64,000 bases of DNA from Stenotrophomonas sp. BIO128-Bstrain (GCF_030128875.1 NZ_CP124620.1:3348001-3412000), one strand, 5' to 3'; shown: positions 38,849-48,011, numbered from the stretch's first letter. Notes: a model not told the origin generated them from the letters alone. Made by a program: numbers and translations.

Positions 38849-41494
38849 TCAGAAGCGGTAGTCGAAGCCGACCGTGAAGTAGCGGCCGCGCAGGTCGTAC
38901 TGACTGAAGTCGTACGGCGCGCGGATACCCGGGAACGAGGCGTCGTACGGCGGTTCCTCATCGGCCAGGTTCTGGATCTTCGCGTACAGGGTCAGCTTGT
39001 CGATGCCGGTGTAGCCCAGGTACAGGTCGAACTGGTTGTAGCCATCCACGCGGTCCTGCACGGCGGTGGCCGCGGCGCTGGCCTTCTGGTCGTAGCCGCT
39101 GGTGTAGTACCAGGTCAGCGCGGTGCGGAAATCGCCATAGCTCCAGTCGAAGGTGGTGGTCGCCTTGTTCTTGGGCAGGGTGGCGCCGAGGTTGCTGCCG
39201 GCGTAATCCACCAGCGGACCACCGACCACGGTGGGGCGGCTGTAGTCGCGCACGTGGGTGAAGGCGGTGCTCAGGCCGAAGTCGCCGGCACGCTCGGTCG
39301 GGAAGCGCTGGCGCAGTTCGACATCGAAGCCGGAGGTCTTCAGCTCGCTCAGGTTCTGATAGCGGTTGTAGACCGCCAGCAGCTTGCCGCGCTCATCGCG
39401 CAGCACCGCACCGGGTACGTCGTCGGTGACCAGGGTCTGGGTGTTGTTGGTGCCCACCAGGTTCTCCAGCTCGATGCGGTAGTAGTCCACGCTCAGGCTG
39501 GTGTTGGACCACGGCGAGAGCACGATGCCGGCGTTGAAGCTCTTGGTGCGCTCGGGCTTGAGGTCGTTGTTGCCCACGGTGAAGAAGGTCGGGTTCTGCC
39601 GCGAGCCCGGCACATCCGGATCGCGCGGATCGATCACGCTGCCGTAGGCGATGCTGGTGCTGTTGGAATTCTCCGACAGCGACGGCGCACGGAAGCCCTT
39701 GGAGGCGGCCGCGCGCACCAGCAGGATGTCCCACGGCTGCCAGCGCAGGCTCAGCTTGGGCGAGAAGGCATCGCCAAAATCGCTGTAGTGATCGGCGCGC
39801 GCAGCGGCCTGCAGCTCCAGGCGCTCGGCCAGCGGCACGTTCACTTCGGCATAGGCCGCGGTCACCTTGCGCTCACCGTGCACCTCGGCGATCGCCGGGC
39901 GGATCTGCAGGCCCGCATCGATCTGCCAGGGGTTGTTGGAATCGAGTTTCTCGCGGCGCCACTCGGCACCGGCGGCAAAGCCGATCTCGCCGGCCCAGGT
40001 GTGGCCGATCGCACCGGAGATCTTGGCATCCACGCCCTGCAGCACCGACTCGGCCGGGCGCAGCGTGCTGATGTTGATCGCGTTGAGCACGTCCTGCGGG
40101 GTGGCCGCGGGATTGAGCAGGTTGTAGCTGCCGGTGGCCAGCGCATCGGCCAGCGCATAGCGGTTGGCGAAGCCACCGGAGACGGTCTCGCGCTCACTGC
40201 TGCGCGCACCGAATGCACCCACTTCCCAGTCCCAGTTCTGCAGACTGCCGCGCAGCCCGACCAGGCCGCGGTAAGCCTGCGAGCGGTTGGTCTTGATGGT
40301 CGCGCCGAGGTTGAAGAAGGTGTACTCGATCGGTACGGCGCGGCCGTAGGGGTTGTACGGGCTGCTCGCCGGCAGATTGGAGGAGACCGGCTCGGCCAGC
40401 CCGGTATCGGCGTTGAGCGCGAAGCGGCCGCTTTCCAGGGTGAAGAACGGGCTGCTGCCGAACCAGGAGACGCCCTTGATCTCGCTGTAGAGCACTTCAC
40501 CGAAGGCTTCGACGTTGTCGTTCACCCGGAAGGTGCCGTTGACGTAGGCCTGGTAACGCTTGGTCGAGGGGATCAGCGTGGTGTACGGCGCCTGGTTGAA
40601 GCCGCAGGTGTTGCCGGCCAGGCCATCGATCGGCGCGCTGGCGACCAGGGTGGTGCCCTCCGGGCAGTTGCCGTTGGCATCGAGCATCGGCACCGAGGTG
40701 CCGTTGACCAGATACCGCGCGCCCTTGGCCGACCAGCCGTTCCAGCGGCCGCCGGGCTTGTCGGTGTAGATGCCCGACTTGGTCAGGTCGCGCTGGTCCT
40801 GGTCCAGGCGCTCGCGGTTGTAGCCTTCCAGGCTGACCAGGATGTTGTAGCCATCCGTGTCCAGATCACCGATGCCGCCGATGAACTTCAGGTTCTGCTC
40901 GTCCAGCCCGCCCTGGTCGGCGGTGCCGAGGCTGCCACCGAGTTCGGCGCCTTCGAAATTCTGCCGGGTGATGATGTTGACCACGCCGGCCACCGCATCG
41001 GAGCCGTACACGGCCGACGCGCCGTCCTTGAGCACTTCGATGCGCTCCACGGCGACCAGCGGCAGCGCGTTGAGGTTGACGAAGGTGTCCGACAGGCCGC
41101 CGGCCGGGAAGCCGTAGTTGGCCAGGCGACGGCCGTTGAGCAGCACCAGCGTGTTCTTCTGCGACAGGCCGCGCAGGCCGATGCCGGCCGAACCGGAGGC
41201 CCAGCCGTTGTTGGTGGTCTCGTTGTTGGCGTTGCCGGTGTTGGCCGAGATCGAGCGCAGCAGGTCGGCGACGGTGGCCTTGCCGGTCTCCTCCAACTGC
41301 TGGCGCTCGATCACCTGCACCGGGTTGGCCGACTCGGTATCGGTGCGCTTGATGTTGGACCCGGTGACCCGCACGGCGGCGAGGGTCTTGCTGTCGCCGG
41401 CGGCGGCGGCATCGGGGGCGGCGTCGGCGAACGCGGTCAAAGGCGTTGCCAGAGCGACGGACAACGCCGCTACAAGAAGAGTGGGCTTGGGCAT
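38849..41494 (-). CDS. TonB-dependent receptor
   Basis: An 881-residue outer-membrane receptor of the large xanthomonad type. The signal peptide (1-23) is followed by a TonB-box region, then a plug with PVQVIERQQLEETGKATVADLLR, LVLLNGRRLANYG and KDGASAVYGSDAVAGVVNIIT. The barrel ends VGFDYRF. An in-frame TTG at 41521 would add nine residues; the ATG at 41494 is preferred because it opens the signal peptide, although neither start has a strong Shine-Dalgarno. It is probably co-transcribed with the M14 peptidase. Two tandem operator-like sites lie 66-116 nt upstream. Confidence 0.93.
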   Translation of the reverse strand: MPKPTLLVAALSVALATPLTAFADAAPDAAAAGDSKTLAAVRVTGSNIKRTDTESANPVQVIERQQLEETGKATVADLLRSISANTGNANNETTNNGWASGSAGIGLRGLSQKNTLVLLNGRRLANYGFPAGGLSDTFVNLNALPLVAVERIEVLKDGASAVYGSDAVAGVVNIITRQNFEGAELGGSLGTADQGGLDEQNLKFIGGIGDLDTDGYNILVSLEGYNRERLDQDQRDLTKSGIYTDKPGGRWNGWSAKGARYLVNGTSVPMLDANGNCPEGTTLVASAPIDGLAGNTCGFNQAPYTTLIPSTKRYQAYVNGTFRVNDNVEAFGEVLYSEIKGVSWFGSSPFFTLESGRFALNADTGLAEPVSSNLPASSPYNPYGRAVPIEYTFFNLGATIKTNRSQAYRGLVGLRGSLQNWDWEVGAFGARSSERETVSGGFANRYALADALATGSYNLLNPAATPQDVLNAINISTLRPAESVLQGVDAKISGAIGHTWAGEIGFAAGAEWRREKLDSNNPWQIDAGLQIRPAIAEVHGERKVTAAYAEVNVPLAERLELQAAARADHYSDFGDAFSPKLSLRWQPWDILLVRAAASKGFRAPSLSENSNSTSIAYGSVIDPRDPDVPGSRQNPTFFTVGNNDLKPERTKSFNAGIVLSPWSNTSLSVDYYRIELENLVGTNNTQTLVTDDVPGAVLRDERGKLLAVYNRYQNLSELKTSGFDVELRQRFPTERAGDFGLSTAFTHVRDYSRPTVVGGPLVDYAGSNLGATLPKNKATTTFDWSYGDFRTALTWYYTSGYDQKASAAATAVQDRVDGYNQFDLYLGYTGIDKLTLYAKIQNLADEEPPYDASFPGIRAPYDFSQYDLRGRYFTVGFDYRF

Positions 41495-41559
41495 GAACTT
41501 CAGTGGGGTGGTGGACGACAAGTTCCGCAGTAGTCCATGTCTGGCTGAACCACGGCCAA

Positions 41560-41610
41560 TAACATCTCTTCATACGGATATAAGAGAAACTAACATCTCT
41601 TCATCCGGAT
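41560..41610. promoter_or_regulatory. Tandem operator-like direct repeats
   Basis: TAACATCTCTTCATACGGAT (41560-41579) and the same 20-mer with one change (41591-41610) are exactly 31 bp apart, three helical turns. The second copy is part of an imperfect palindrome centred on TCCGGA. The location between divergent TonB receptor and queD genes fits a cooperative repressor or activator site. The regulator is unknown. Confidence 0.6.
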
Positions 41611-41682
41611 GGAAATGTTTTCGTTAGCAACAATTAACGGCCTGGCGCTGCCGCGCCCCCGGGCCACCGCTACAATGCGGCC

Positions 41683-42036
41683 ATGGAAATCTTCAAAGTC
41701 TTTACCCTCGAGGCCGCTCACCACCTCCCCAATGTGCCGCCGGGCCACAAGTGCGCGCGCCTGCACGGCCACTCGTTTCGGGTGGAACTGAAAGTGGAGG
41801 GCGAGCCAGGTGAGCAGACCGGCTGGATCATGGATTTCGGCGACGTCAAAGCCGCCTTCCAGCCGATCTATGACCGCCTGGACCACCACTACCTCAATGA
41901 CATCCCCGGCCTGGAGAACCCGACCAGCGAGCGGCTGGCGGTCTGGATCTGGAACGAACTCAAGCCGGCCCTGCCCGAGCTGAGCGAAGTCACCGTGCAC
42001 GAAACCTGCACCTCCGGCTGCCGCTATCGCGGTTGA
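41683..42036 (+). CDS. queD: 6-carboxy-tetrahydropterin synthase
   Basis: A 117-residue QueD/PTPS-family enzyme. The zinc-binding histidines are in [11 protein letters not shown] (near 7-17) and RLHGHSFR (near 27-34). WIMDFGDVK near 48, the LDHHYLND stretch near 66 and the catalytic VHETCTSGC near 105 follow. It converts dihydroneopterin triphosphate to 6-carboxytetrahydropterin for queuosine and deazapurine synthesis. No other que gene is in the window. Confidence 0.95.
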   Translation: MEIFKVFTLEAAHHLPNVPPGHKCARLHGHSFRVELKVEGEPGEQTGWIMDFGDVKAAFQPIYDRLDHHYLNDIPGLENPTSERLAVWIWNELKPALPELSEVTVHETCTSGCRYRG

Positions 42037-42104
42037 CCCGGAAGCGCAACCCATTGATTGGAAACCGGTTTAACCAAAACCGGACCACAACTGGCAACGA
42101 AATG

Positions 42105-42132
42105 TTGCAATGCAATATTTTCGGCGTATGCT
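42105..42132 (+). promoter_or_regulatory. Candidate promoter of the phasin gene
   Basis: TTGCAA and TATGCT are separated by 16 nt, 34 nt before the ATG at 42166, in an AT-rich stretch that stands out from the surroundings. Confidence 0.45.
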
Positions 42133-42165
42133 GCATTGCATCAACGTTCTCGAGCCGTCCTGACC

Positions 42166-42531
42166 ATGGCGTCCGCGTTCACCGATTCCTTCAGCGACTA
42201 CACCCGCCAGCTGGCCGCCAGGGCCACGCGCGCCAACCGGCTCGCGCTTGAAAATGCCGAAAGCATGTTCGGGGTGCAGTTGAAGACGCTGGAGAAGAAC
42301 ATCACCGCCACCAGCGGGTTCTTCGGTGAAATCGTGCAGTCACAGGATTCCGGCACGCTGCAGTCGCTGCTGCCCAAGGGCGCGCAACTGGCGCGTGACA
42401 ACCTCGCCCGTTGGACCAGCGCCAGCCAGGAAGTGGCCGGCCTGGGGTTGAAGGCCTCCGAAGCCTTCAGCGAACTCGCCCGGCAGCCGTTCGCGGCCGC
42501 CACGCCCAGCGCAGGCAAGACCCGCGGCTGA
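42166..42531 (+). CDS. Phasin-family protein
   Basis: A 121-residue, mostly helical amphipathic protein. ANRLALENAESMFGVQLKTLEKNI is typical of the PhaP-type phasin helix, and a second helix around QLARDNLARWTSASQEVAGLGLKASEAF matches the rest of the domain. Phasins coat polyhydroxyalkanoate granules, but in Xanthomonadaceae small phasins also occur without an adjacent pha operon, as here. The ATG at 42166 is chosen because the domain starts there and a promoter precedes it. Confidence 0.8.
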   Translation: MASAFTDSFSDYTRQLAARATRANRLALENAESMFGVQLKTLEKNITATSGFFGEIVQSQDSGTLQSLLPKGAQLARDNLARWTSASQEVAGLGLKASEAFSELARQPFAAATPSAGKTRG

Positions 42532-42578
42532 GCCGGACAACATCGAATTTGCGTGGGTCCCTCCCCCCACGCAATCCC

Positions 42579-42617
42579 AGACCCGACAGAACCCTCCCTC
42601 TGTCGGGTCTTTTTTTT
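42579..42617 (+). terminator. Intrinsic terminator of the phasin gene
   Basis: 12-bp stem (42579-42590 with 42599-42610) followed by an eight-T tract, 48 nt past the stop codon. It faces the converging histidine kinase gene. Confidence 0.92.
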
Positions 42618-42625
42618 GGGCGCTG

Positions 42626-44092
42626 TTACCGCGCTGCCGGCAACGAGAACACGAACAACGCCCCTTCCCGGCTCTCCAGCAGGCGGATCTCACGCCCGTG
42701 CAGCTGCACGATGCGATGCACGATCAGCAGGCCCAGCCCACCGCTGTCCGGCCGCTGGCTGCTCAACGCCGGCATCGCGGTAAACAGGGTGGCGCGGCGT
42801 TCGGCGGCAATGCCCGGGCCGGTATCGGCCACGCTGACCTGCACCTGGCCATCGGCCGCGCGCAGGGTGACCGTGATGCGCCCGCCTTCCGGCGTATGGC
42901 GGATCGCGTTGTCGAGCAGGTTGGTCAGCACCCGCTCGATCAATGCCAGGTCCGCGATCACCGGCGGGATACCCGGCGGAATGTCGGCGCTGAGTGTCTG
43001 CCGGCGGGACTCGCCCGCCAGCTCGAATTTCTGGAACACATCCTGGATCAGATCCGGCAGCGAGAACGCCTGGCGGTCCAGTACGACACCGCCGTGTTCG
43101 AGCCGGGCCAGCTCGAACAACGCCTGGGCCAGGCGCCCGACCTTGTGGCTCTGCGACAGCGCGATCGAGAGATAGCGCTGGCGCTCGTCGGCGCCCAGCG
43201 TGGCGTCTTTGAGGGCCAGCGTTTCCAGATACCCGTGCAGCGAGGACAGCGGCGTGCGCAGGTCGTGGGAGATATTGGCCACCAGCTCGCGCCGCTGCAG
43301 GTCCTGTTGGCGCAACTGTTGCCATTGCTCGCCCAGGCGCTGGGCCATGTGACCAAAGCTGTGCTGCAGGATGGCCAGTTCATCGCGCTCGCCGCTGCGC
43401 AGCGGCGCCGGCGGCGGGGCGGCATCGGGAGTGGCGGCATCGACATCGAAGGACTGGATGCGCCGGGTCAGCTGGCGCAGCGGGCGGGTGACCCAACGGA
43501 ACGCGACCAGGCCGGCCAGCAGGCCCACCACCGCGACGATCGCCAACGACCACAGCGTGGTGCGCAGCGTACTGTTTGCGGCGATGTTGGCCGCCAGTGC
43601 TTCTCGCTGTTCACCGACCAGCACCACGTAGATGTAGCCGGCCTGATGCCCCTGCACCCACAGCGGCGCCGCGTTGAACACCTTGCGGCCGGTGGCGCTG
43701 CGCGGGTCATCGCCGAGGATCGGCAGCGGCTCGTCGCGCAGCAGCGCCTTTACCGGTGCCAGATCGACCCGGCTGCGCTTGAGATGACCGTCCGGAGCAT
43801 CGTGGCCGAGGATGCGGCCCTGGTCGTCGAGCAGGTATACCTCCACGCTCGGGTTGACCGCCATCAGCTTGCCGAACAGCGCGCGCACTTCGCCGTTGCG
43901 CATGCCGCGGCCATCCATCAACTCGCCACTGCGCGCGATGTGTTCGGCCAGCCCGCGCGAGAGGCGCTGTACGGTTTCCTGCTCATGCACCGTGGTGCTG
44001 CGCATCTGGATCCACACCAGCGCGCCACAGCACAACAGCAGCAGCGCGAAGAACACCGCGGACAGGCGCTGCGACAACGTGAGCCGGATCAT
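42626..44092 (-). CDS. Sensor histidine kinase
   Basis: A 488-residue inner-membrane kinase. TM1 (about 10-30), a periplasmic sensor region (about 31-185), TM2 (about 187-208), then a HAMP domain with the long Pro/Ala linker. The HisKA box NISHDLRTPLSSLHGYLETL is near 278 with the phospho-His. ATPase boxes follow: N box NLLDNAIRHT near 393, G1 VADTGPGI near 421 and G2 GGLGLLIVH near 458. The gene overlaps the response regulator stop by ATGA. The divergent msrB-dipZ-msrA genes suggest an envelope redox signal. Confidence 0.94.
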   Translation of the reverse strand: MIRLTLSQRLSAVFFALLLLCCGALVWIQMRSTTVHEQETVQRLSRGLAEHIARSGELMDGRGMRNGEVRALFGKLMAVNPSVEVYLLDDQGRILGHDAPDGHLKRSRVDLAPVKALLRDEPLPILGDDPRSATGRKVFNAAPLWVQGHQAGYIYVVLVGEQREALAANIAANSTLRTTLWSLAIVAVVGLLAGLVAFRWVTRPLRQLTRRIQSFDVDAATPDAAPPPAPLRSGERDELAILQHSFGHMAQRLGEQWQQLRQQDLQRRELVANISHDLRTPLSSLHGYLETLALKDATLGADERQRYLSIALSQSHKVGRLAQALFELARLEHGGVVLDRQAFSLPDLIQDVFQKFELAGESRRQTLSADIPPGIPPVIADLALIERVLTNLLDNAIRHTPEGGRITVTLRAADGQVQVSVADTGPGIAAERRATLFTAMPALSSQRPDSGGLGLLIVHRIVQLHGREIRLLESREGALFVFSLPAAR

Positions 44093-44811
44093 GCGCCGCC
44101 CCCTTCGTTGCCATCGACCAGTTTGTAGCCCCGTCCCCAGACCGTCTGGATGCGCTGCGGATTGGCCGCATCGCGCTCGATCTTGTTGCGCAGCCGGTTG
44201 ATGTGGGTGTTGACGGTGTGTTCGTAGCCGTCGTGCTGGTAGCCCCAGACCTGGTTGAGCAGGTCCATGCGCGAATACACCTGGCCTGGGTGACGGGCGA
44301 AGAAGTAGAGCAGGTCGAATTCGCGCGGGGTCAGTTCCAGTGGCCTGCCCTCCACCTGCGCCGTGCGTGCGACCGGGTCGATGCGCAGCCCGGCCACCTC
44401 GGTTTCACCGGCATCGATGCGCGCGTTCTGCGCCATCGCTTCCACGCGGCGCAGCAGTGCTTTCACGCGTGCGACCAGTTCCAGCATCGAGAACGGTTTG
44501 GCCAGGTAGTCATCCGCACCCAGCTCCAGCCCGAGGATGCGGTGCACTTCGCTGGCGCGGGCACTGGTGATGATGATCGGGGTGTAGCGCGTCATCGCGC
44601 GGGCGCGCTTGCAGATCTCCAGGCCGTCCACGCCGGGCAGCATCAGGTCCAGCACCAGTGCGCTCCACGGCTGCGCTTCGAGCAGGGCCAGGCCTTCATC
44701 GCCGGTGGCGGCATGGGTGACCTCATAGCCCTCATCGCGCAGGTGCATGCGCAGCAGGTTGGCGATGTGGACATCGTCTTCGACGATCAGGACACGCTTG
44801 GCGCTGCTCAT
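44089..44811 (-). CDS. OmpR/PhoB-family response regulator
   Basis: A 240-residue protein. The receiver domain (5-118) has the acidic pair EDD at 12-14, phospho-Asp in LVLDLMLPG near 54 and K in YLAKPFS near 106. The C-terminal winged helix (about 140-235) has TPREFDLLYFFARHPG and HTVNTHINRLRNKIE. The ATG at 44811 is chosen because the receiver begins immediately; an upstream ATG at 44844 would add a Pro-rich stub. It is co-translated with the kinase gene and divergent from msrB across 145 nt. Confidence 0.94.
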   Translation of the reverse strand: MSSAKRVLIVEDDVHIANLLRMHLRDEGYEVTHAATGDEGLALLEAQPWSALVLDLMLPGVDGLEICKRARAMTRYTPIIITSARASEVHRILGLELGADDYLAKPFSMLELVARVKALLRRVEAMAQNARIDAGETEVAGLRIDPVARTAQVEGRPLELTPREFDLLYFFARHPGQVYSRMDLLNQVWGYQHDGYEHTVNTHINRLRNKIERDAANPQRIQTVWGRGYKLVDGNEGGGA

Positions 44812-44956
44812 CGGCTCGGGGGGCGGCAGGAGGGCATGAGGCATTGTCGGCGGATCGCGACCGGAATGTGTCACGGAAAATTTAACCCCGCGTGAGGATT
44901 CGTTGACCGGGCCGGGCGCAGCATGGCCGCATCGTTCCCGTACCCGGAGATCGGCC

Positions 44957-45463
44957 ATGCGCTACACACGTCGCACTGTGCTTGGAATGGGTGGCATGGC
45001 GGCCGCCGCCGGTCTGTTCGGCCTGACCGCCTGCAGCGGCCCTGCCCCGGCGGCCCCTGCCGCGCCTGCGCGCCAGTTCGAGGTCATGCGCAGCGATGCG
45101 CAGTGGCGCGAGCAGCTCACCCCGGCCCAGTACAGCGTGCTGCGCCGGCAGGGCACCGAGCGGCCGTTCAGCAGCCCCCTCAACAAGGAACACCGGCGCG
45201 GCACCTTCACCTGTGCAGGGTGCGCGCTGCCGCTGTTCTCCTCCTCCACCAAGTTCGACAGCGGTACCGGCTGGCCCAGCTTCTGGGCGCCGCTGCACGA
45301 TGCCGTCGGCGAAGACCGCGACACCACGCTGGGCATGGTCCGGGTCGAGGCGCACTGCCGGCGTTGCGGTGGCCACCTCGGCCACGTCTTCGATGACGGC
45401 CCGCGCCCGACCGGACTGCGCTATTGCATGAACGGCGTGGCCATGAATTTCGTCGCGGCCTGA
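44957..45463 (+). CDS. msrB: Exported peptide-methionine (R)-S-oxide reductase
   Basis: A 168-residue MsrB. The N-terminus TRRTVLGMGG with a twin-arginine, followed by a hydrophobic stretch and LTAC, suggests Tat export and lipidation. The catalytic domain has two zinc CxxC pairs (CAGC near 92 and CRRC near 138), GTGWPSFW near 112 and the resolving/catalytic RYCMN near 159 (usually RYCIN). It repairs oxidised methionine in envelope proteins. It is followed 35 nt later by dipZ and then msrA, so electron supply and both stereoisomer repair activities are encoded together. Confidence 0.93.
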   Translation: MRYTRRTVLGMGGMAAAAGLFGLTACSGPAPAAPAAPARQFEVMRSDAQWREQLTPAQYSVLRRQGTERPFSSPLNKEHRRGTFTCAGCALPLFSSSTKFDSGTGWPSFWAPLHDAVGEDRDTTLGMVRVEAHCRRCGGHLGHVFDDGPRPTGLRYCMNGVAMNFVAA

Positions 45464-45498
45464 GCGCCGCACTCCCTGCGTCATAGAAGGACCTCTCC

Positions 45499-47256
45499 AT
45501 GCTTCTGCTCGTGCTGGCCTACCTCGGTGGCGTGCTCACCATCCTCAGCCCCTGCATCCTGCCGGTGCTGCCGTTCGTGTTCGCACGGTCCGACCGCCCT
45601 TTCCTGCGCAGTGGGCTGCCGCTGCTGATCGGCATGGCGCTGATGTTCGCCGTGGTCGCCAGCCTGGCGGCGGTGAGCAGCCAGTGGGTGGCGCAGGCCA
45701 ACCAGATCGGACGCTGGATCGCGCTGGTGGTGATGGCGGTGTTTGCGCTGGCGCTGCTATGGCCGGCGCTGGCCGACCGCCTGCTGTCCCCGTTCCAGCG
45801 GCTGGGCGCGCGGCTGAGCGCCTCGGCCGATGCGGCCAGTGATGCCGGACGCGGGGGCGTTGGCACCTCGCTGCTGATCGGCATCGCCACCGGCCTGCTG
45901 TGGGCACCGTGCGCGGGTCCGATCCTCGGCCTGATCCTCACCGGCGCGGCGTTGCAGGGGGCCAGTGTCGGCACCAGCGGGCTGCTGCTCGCCTATGCAC
46001 TGGGCGCGGCCACCTCGCTGGCCCTGGCGATCTGGATCGGCGGGCGTGTGTTCGCCGCGCTCAAGCGTCGCCTCGGCGTGGGGGAGTGGGTACGCCGCGG
46101 GCTGGGCATCGCCGCATTGCTGGCGGTGGTCGCCATCGCGATGGGCTGGGATACCGGCGTGCTGACCCGGCTCTCCACGGTCAGCACCGCCAAGCTGGAA
46201 CAGGGCCTGCTTGACGTGCTGCCGGCACAGCAGCCTGCTGCCGGTGCCGCGATGACGAGCGCGGCCAGTGCCCCCGGTCAGCCGCTGCCGGTGGAAGGCA
46301 CCCTGCCCCCGCTGGCCGGTGCGACCGGCTGGCTCAACAGCCCGCCGTTGGATGCGCAGGCGCTGCGCGGCAAGGTGGTGCTGGTCGATTTCTGGACCTA
46401 CTCCTGCATCAACTGCCTGCGTGCCATGCCCTACGTGCGCGAGTGGGCCGAGCGCTACCGCGACCACGGGCTGGTGGTGATCGGCGTGCATGCGCCGGAG
46501 TTTGCCTTCGAGCGCAACCTGGCCAACGTGCAGCGCGCGGTGAACGATCTGAAGGTCACCTACCCGGTGGCGATCGACAACGACTTCGCCATCTGGCGCG
46601 GCTTCAACAACAAGTACTGGCCGGCCCACTACTTCATCGACGCGCAGGGCCGGATCCGTGCGCATCACTTCGGTGAGGGCAACTACGCACAGTCCGAGCA
46701 GATCATCCGCCAGCTGCTGCGCGAGGCCGGCAACACGCTGCCCGGTGACGATGCACCGGTGGCCATGACGCTGGACGGCGTGGCGCGTCAGGCCGACATG
46801 GACAACCTCAAATCGCCGGAGACCTACCTCGGCCATGCACGGGCCGAGAACTTCGCCTCGCCCGGCGGCCAGCGCCAGGATCAACCCGCCGACTACGCCG
46901 CGCCTGCGACGCTGCAGCACAACCGGTGGGCCCTGGCCGGGCGTTGGACCGTGGGCAACGAAGATGCCCGGCTGGAAACGGGCGGCGGCCGCATCGCCTT
47001 CCGCTTCCATGCGCGCGACCTGCACCTGGTGCTGGCCCCGGGCGAAGACGGCAAGCCCGTGCGGTTCCGCGTGCGCATCGATGGGCACGTGCCGGGTGCC
47101 GCGGCCGGTGGCGATGTTTCCGCCGACGGCGACGGCGTCGTGGATGAAAACCGCCTGTATCAGCTGATCCGCCAGTCCGGCGACGTGCAGGAGCGCACCT
47201 TCGAGATCGAGTTCCTCGATCCAGGCGTGCGCGCCTACGCCTTTACGTTTGGTTGA
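45499..47256 (+). CDS. dipZ: DipZ-type disulfide reductant transporter (CcdA + thioredoxin domains)
   Basis: A 585-residue protein. Residues 1-235 are a CcdA/DsbD-beta-like six-TM domain with cysteines in LSPCILPVLPFVF near 16 and WAPCAGPILG near 135. Residues about 265-420 are a TlpA/AhpC-like thioredoxin domain with active site YSCINCLRAMP near 300. Residues about 430-585 are the C-terminal DipZ beta-sandwich domain. It should carry electrons from cytoplasmic thioredoxin to periplasmic partners, here probably MsrB and MsrA encoded on either side. Confidence 0.93.
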   Translation: MLLLVLAYLGGVLTILSPCILPVLPFVFARSDRPFLRSGLPLLIGMALMFAVVASLAAVSSQWVAQANQIGRWIALVVMAVFALALLWPALADRLLSPFQRLGARLSASADAASDAGRGGVGTSLLIGIATGLLWAPCAGPILGLILTGAALQGASVGTSGLLLAYALGAATSLALAIWIGGRVFAALKRRLGVGEWVRRGLGIAALLAVVAIAMGWDTGVLTRLSTVSTAKLEQGLLDVLPAQQPAAGAAMTSAASAPGQPLPVEGTLPPLAGATGWLNSPPLDAQALRGKVVLVDFWTYSCINCLRAMPYVREWAERYRDHGLVVIGVHAPEFAFERNLANVQRAVNDLKVTYPVAIDNDFAIWRGFNNKYWPAHYFIDAQGRIRAHHFGEGNYAQSEQIIRQLLREAGNTLPGDDAPVAMTLDGVARQADMDNLKSPETYLGHARAENFASPGGQRQDQPADYAAPATLQHNRWALAGRWTVGNEDARLETGGGRIAFRFHARDLHLVLAPGEDGKPVRFRVRIDGHVPGAAAGGDVSADGDGVVDENRLYQLIRQSGDVQERTFEIEFLDPGVRAYAFTFG

Positions 47257-47267
47257 GGAGCCATCGC

Positions 47268-48011
47268 ATGAAGATCGCATTCGACAAACTCGTTGCCGGC
47301 GGCATCGCCGTTGCCATCGCGGCACTCACCGCCAGCGTGGTGGTGGGCCTGGATCGGCCCGCACAGGCTGCCGCGGCCGCTGCGACGGTGGCCGTGCCTG
47401 CACCGACCGGCAAGGCGGACCTGCGCCAGCCGGGCGTGAAGCGCGCCCAGGTGGTATTCGCCGGCGGCTGCTTCTGGGGCGTGCAGGGCGTGTTCCAGCA
47501 CATCAAGGGCGTGGACAGTGCGCTCTCCGGTTACATCGGCGGCAGCGCGGCGAACGCGACCTACCCGCGCGTCGGCAGCGGCGGTACCGGCCATGCCGAG
47601 GCGGTGCAGGTGACCTACGACCCCTCGCAGGTGAGCTACGGCCAGTTGATGCAGGTGTTCTTCTCGGTGGCGCACGATCCGACCCAGCTCAACCGGCAGG
47701 GCCCGGACCGCGGCACCCAGTACCGCTCTGCGGTCTATGCCGACGACGCCGCCCAGCGCGATGCCACCCGTGCCTACATCGCCCAGCTGCAACAGGCCAG
47801 GACCTACGCCGCGCCGGTGGTCACCCAGGTCGACGGCGGCAAGCCGTTCTTCGCCGCCGAGGGCTACCACCAGAACTACCTCACGCTGCACCCCGAATCG
47901 CTGTACATCCGCATCAACGACCTGCCCAAGGTGGCCGCGCTGAAGCAACAGTACCCGGCGCTGTACCGCGAGCAGCCGCGCCTGGTGAGCACCACGATCT
48001 CGGCCCGCTGA
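47268..48011 (+). CDS. msrA: Exported peptide-methionine (S)-S-oxide reductase
   Basis: A 247-residue MsrA. A membrane-type signal segment (about 5-33) precedes the catalytic domain, which opens with AGGCFWGVQGVFQ (catalytic Cys in GCFWG) near 66. TGHAEAVQVTYDP near 110 and GTQYRSAVY near 153 complete the site. The C-terminus lacks an obvious cysteine pair for recycling. GAGGAG lies 8 nt before the ATG at 47268, 11 nt after dipZ. It acts with MsrB on both methionine sulfoxide epimers outside the cytoplasm. Confidence 0.94.
   Translation: MKIAFDKLVAGGIAVAIAALTASVVVGLDRPAQAAAAAATVAVPAPTGKADLRQPGVKRAQVVFAGGCFWGVQGVFQHIKGVDSALSGYIGGSAANATYPRVGSGGTGHAEAVQVTYDPSQVSYGQLMQVFFSVAHDPTQLNRQGPDRGTQYRSAVYADDAAQRDATRAYIAQLQQARTYAAPVVTQVDGGKPFFAAEGYHQNYLTLHPESLYIRINDLPKVAALKQQYPALYREQPRLVSTTISAR

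Noticed and set aside
38743..38961. Longer start for the M14 peptidase
   Set aside because: The extra residues are Arg-rich with no ribosome site, whereas GTG at 38742 has GGGGAA upstream and gives a clean signal peptide.
38609..41533. 974-codon open frame on the plus strand opposite the large TonB receptor
   Set aside because: It is a G+C-driven shadow of the minus-strand receptor and peptidase genes; no domain, signal or ribosome site, and the opposite strand has a complete, motif-rich protein.
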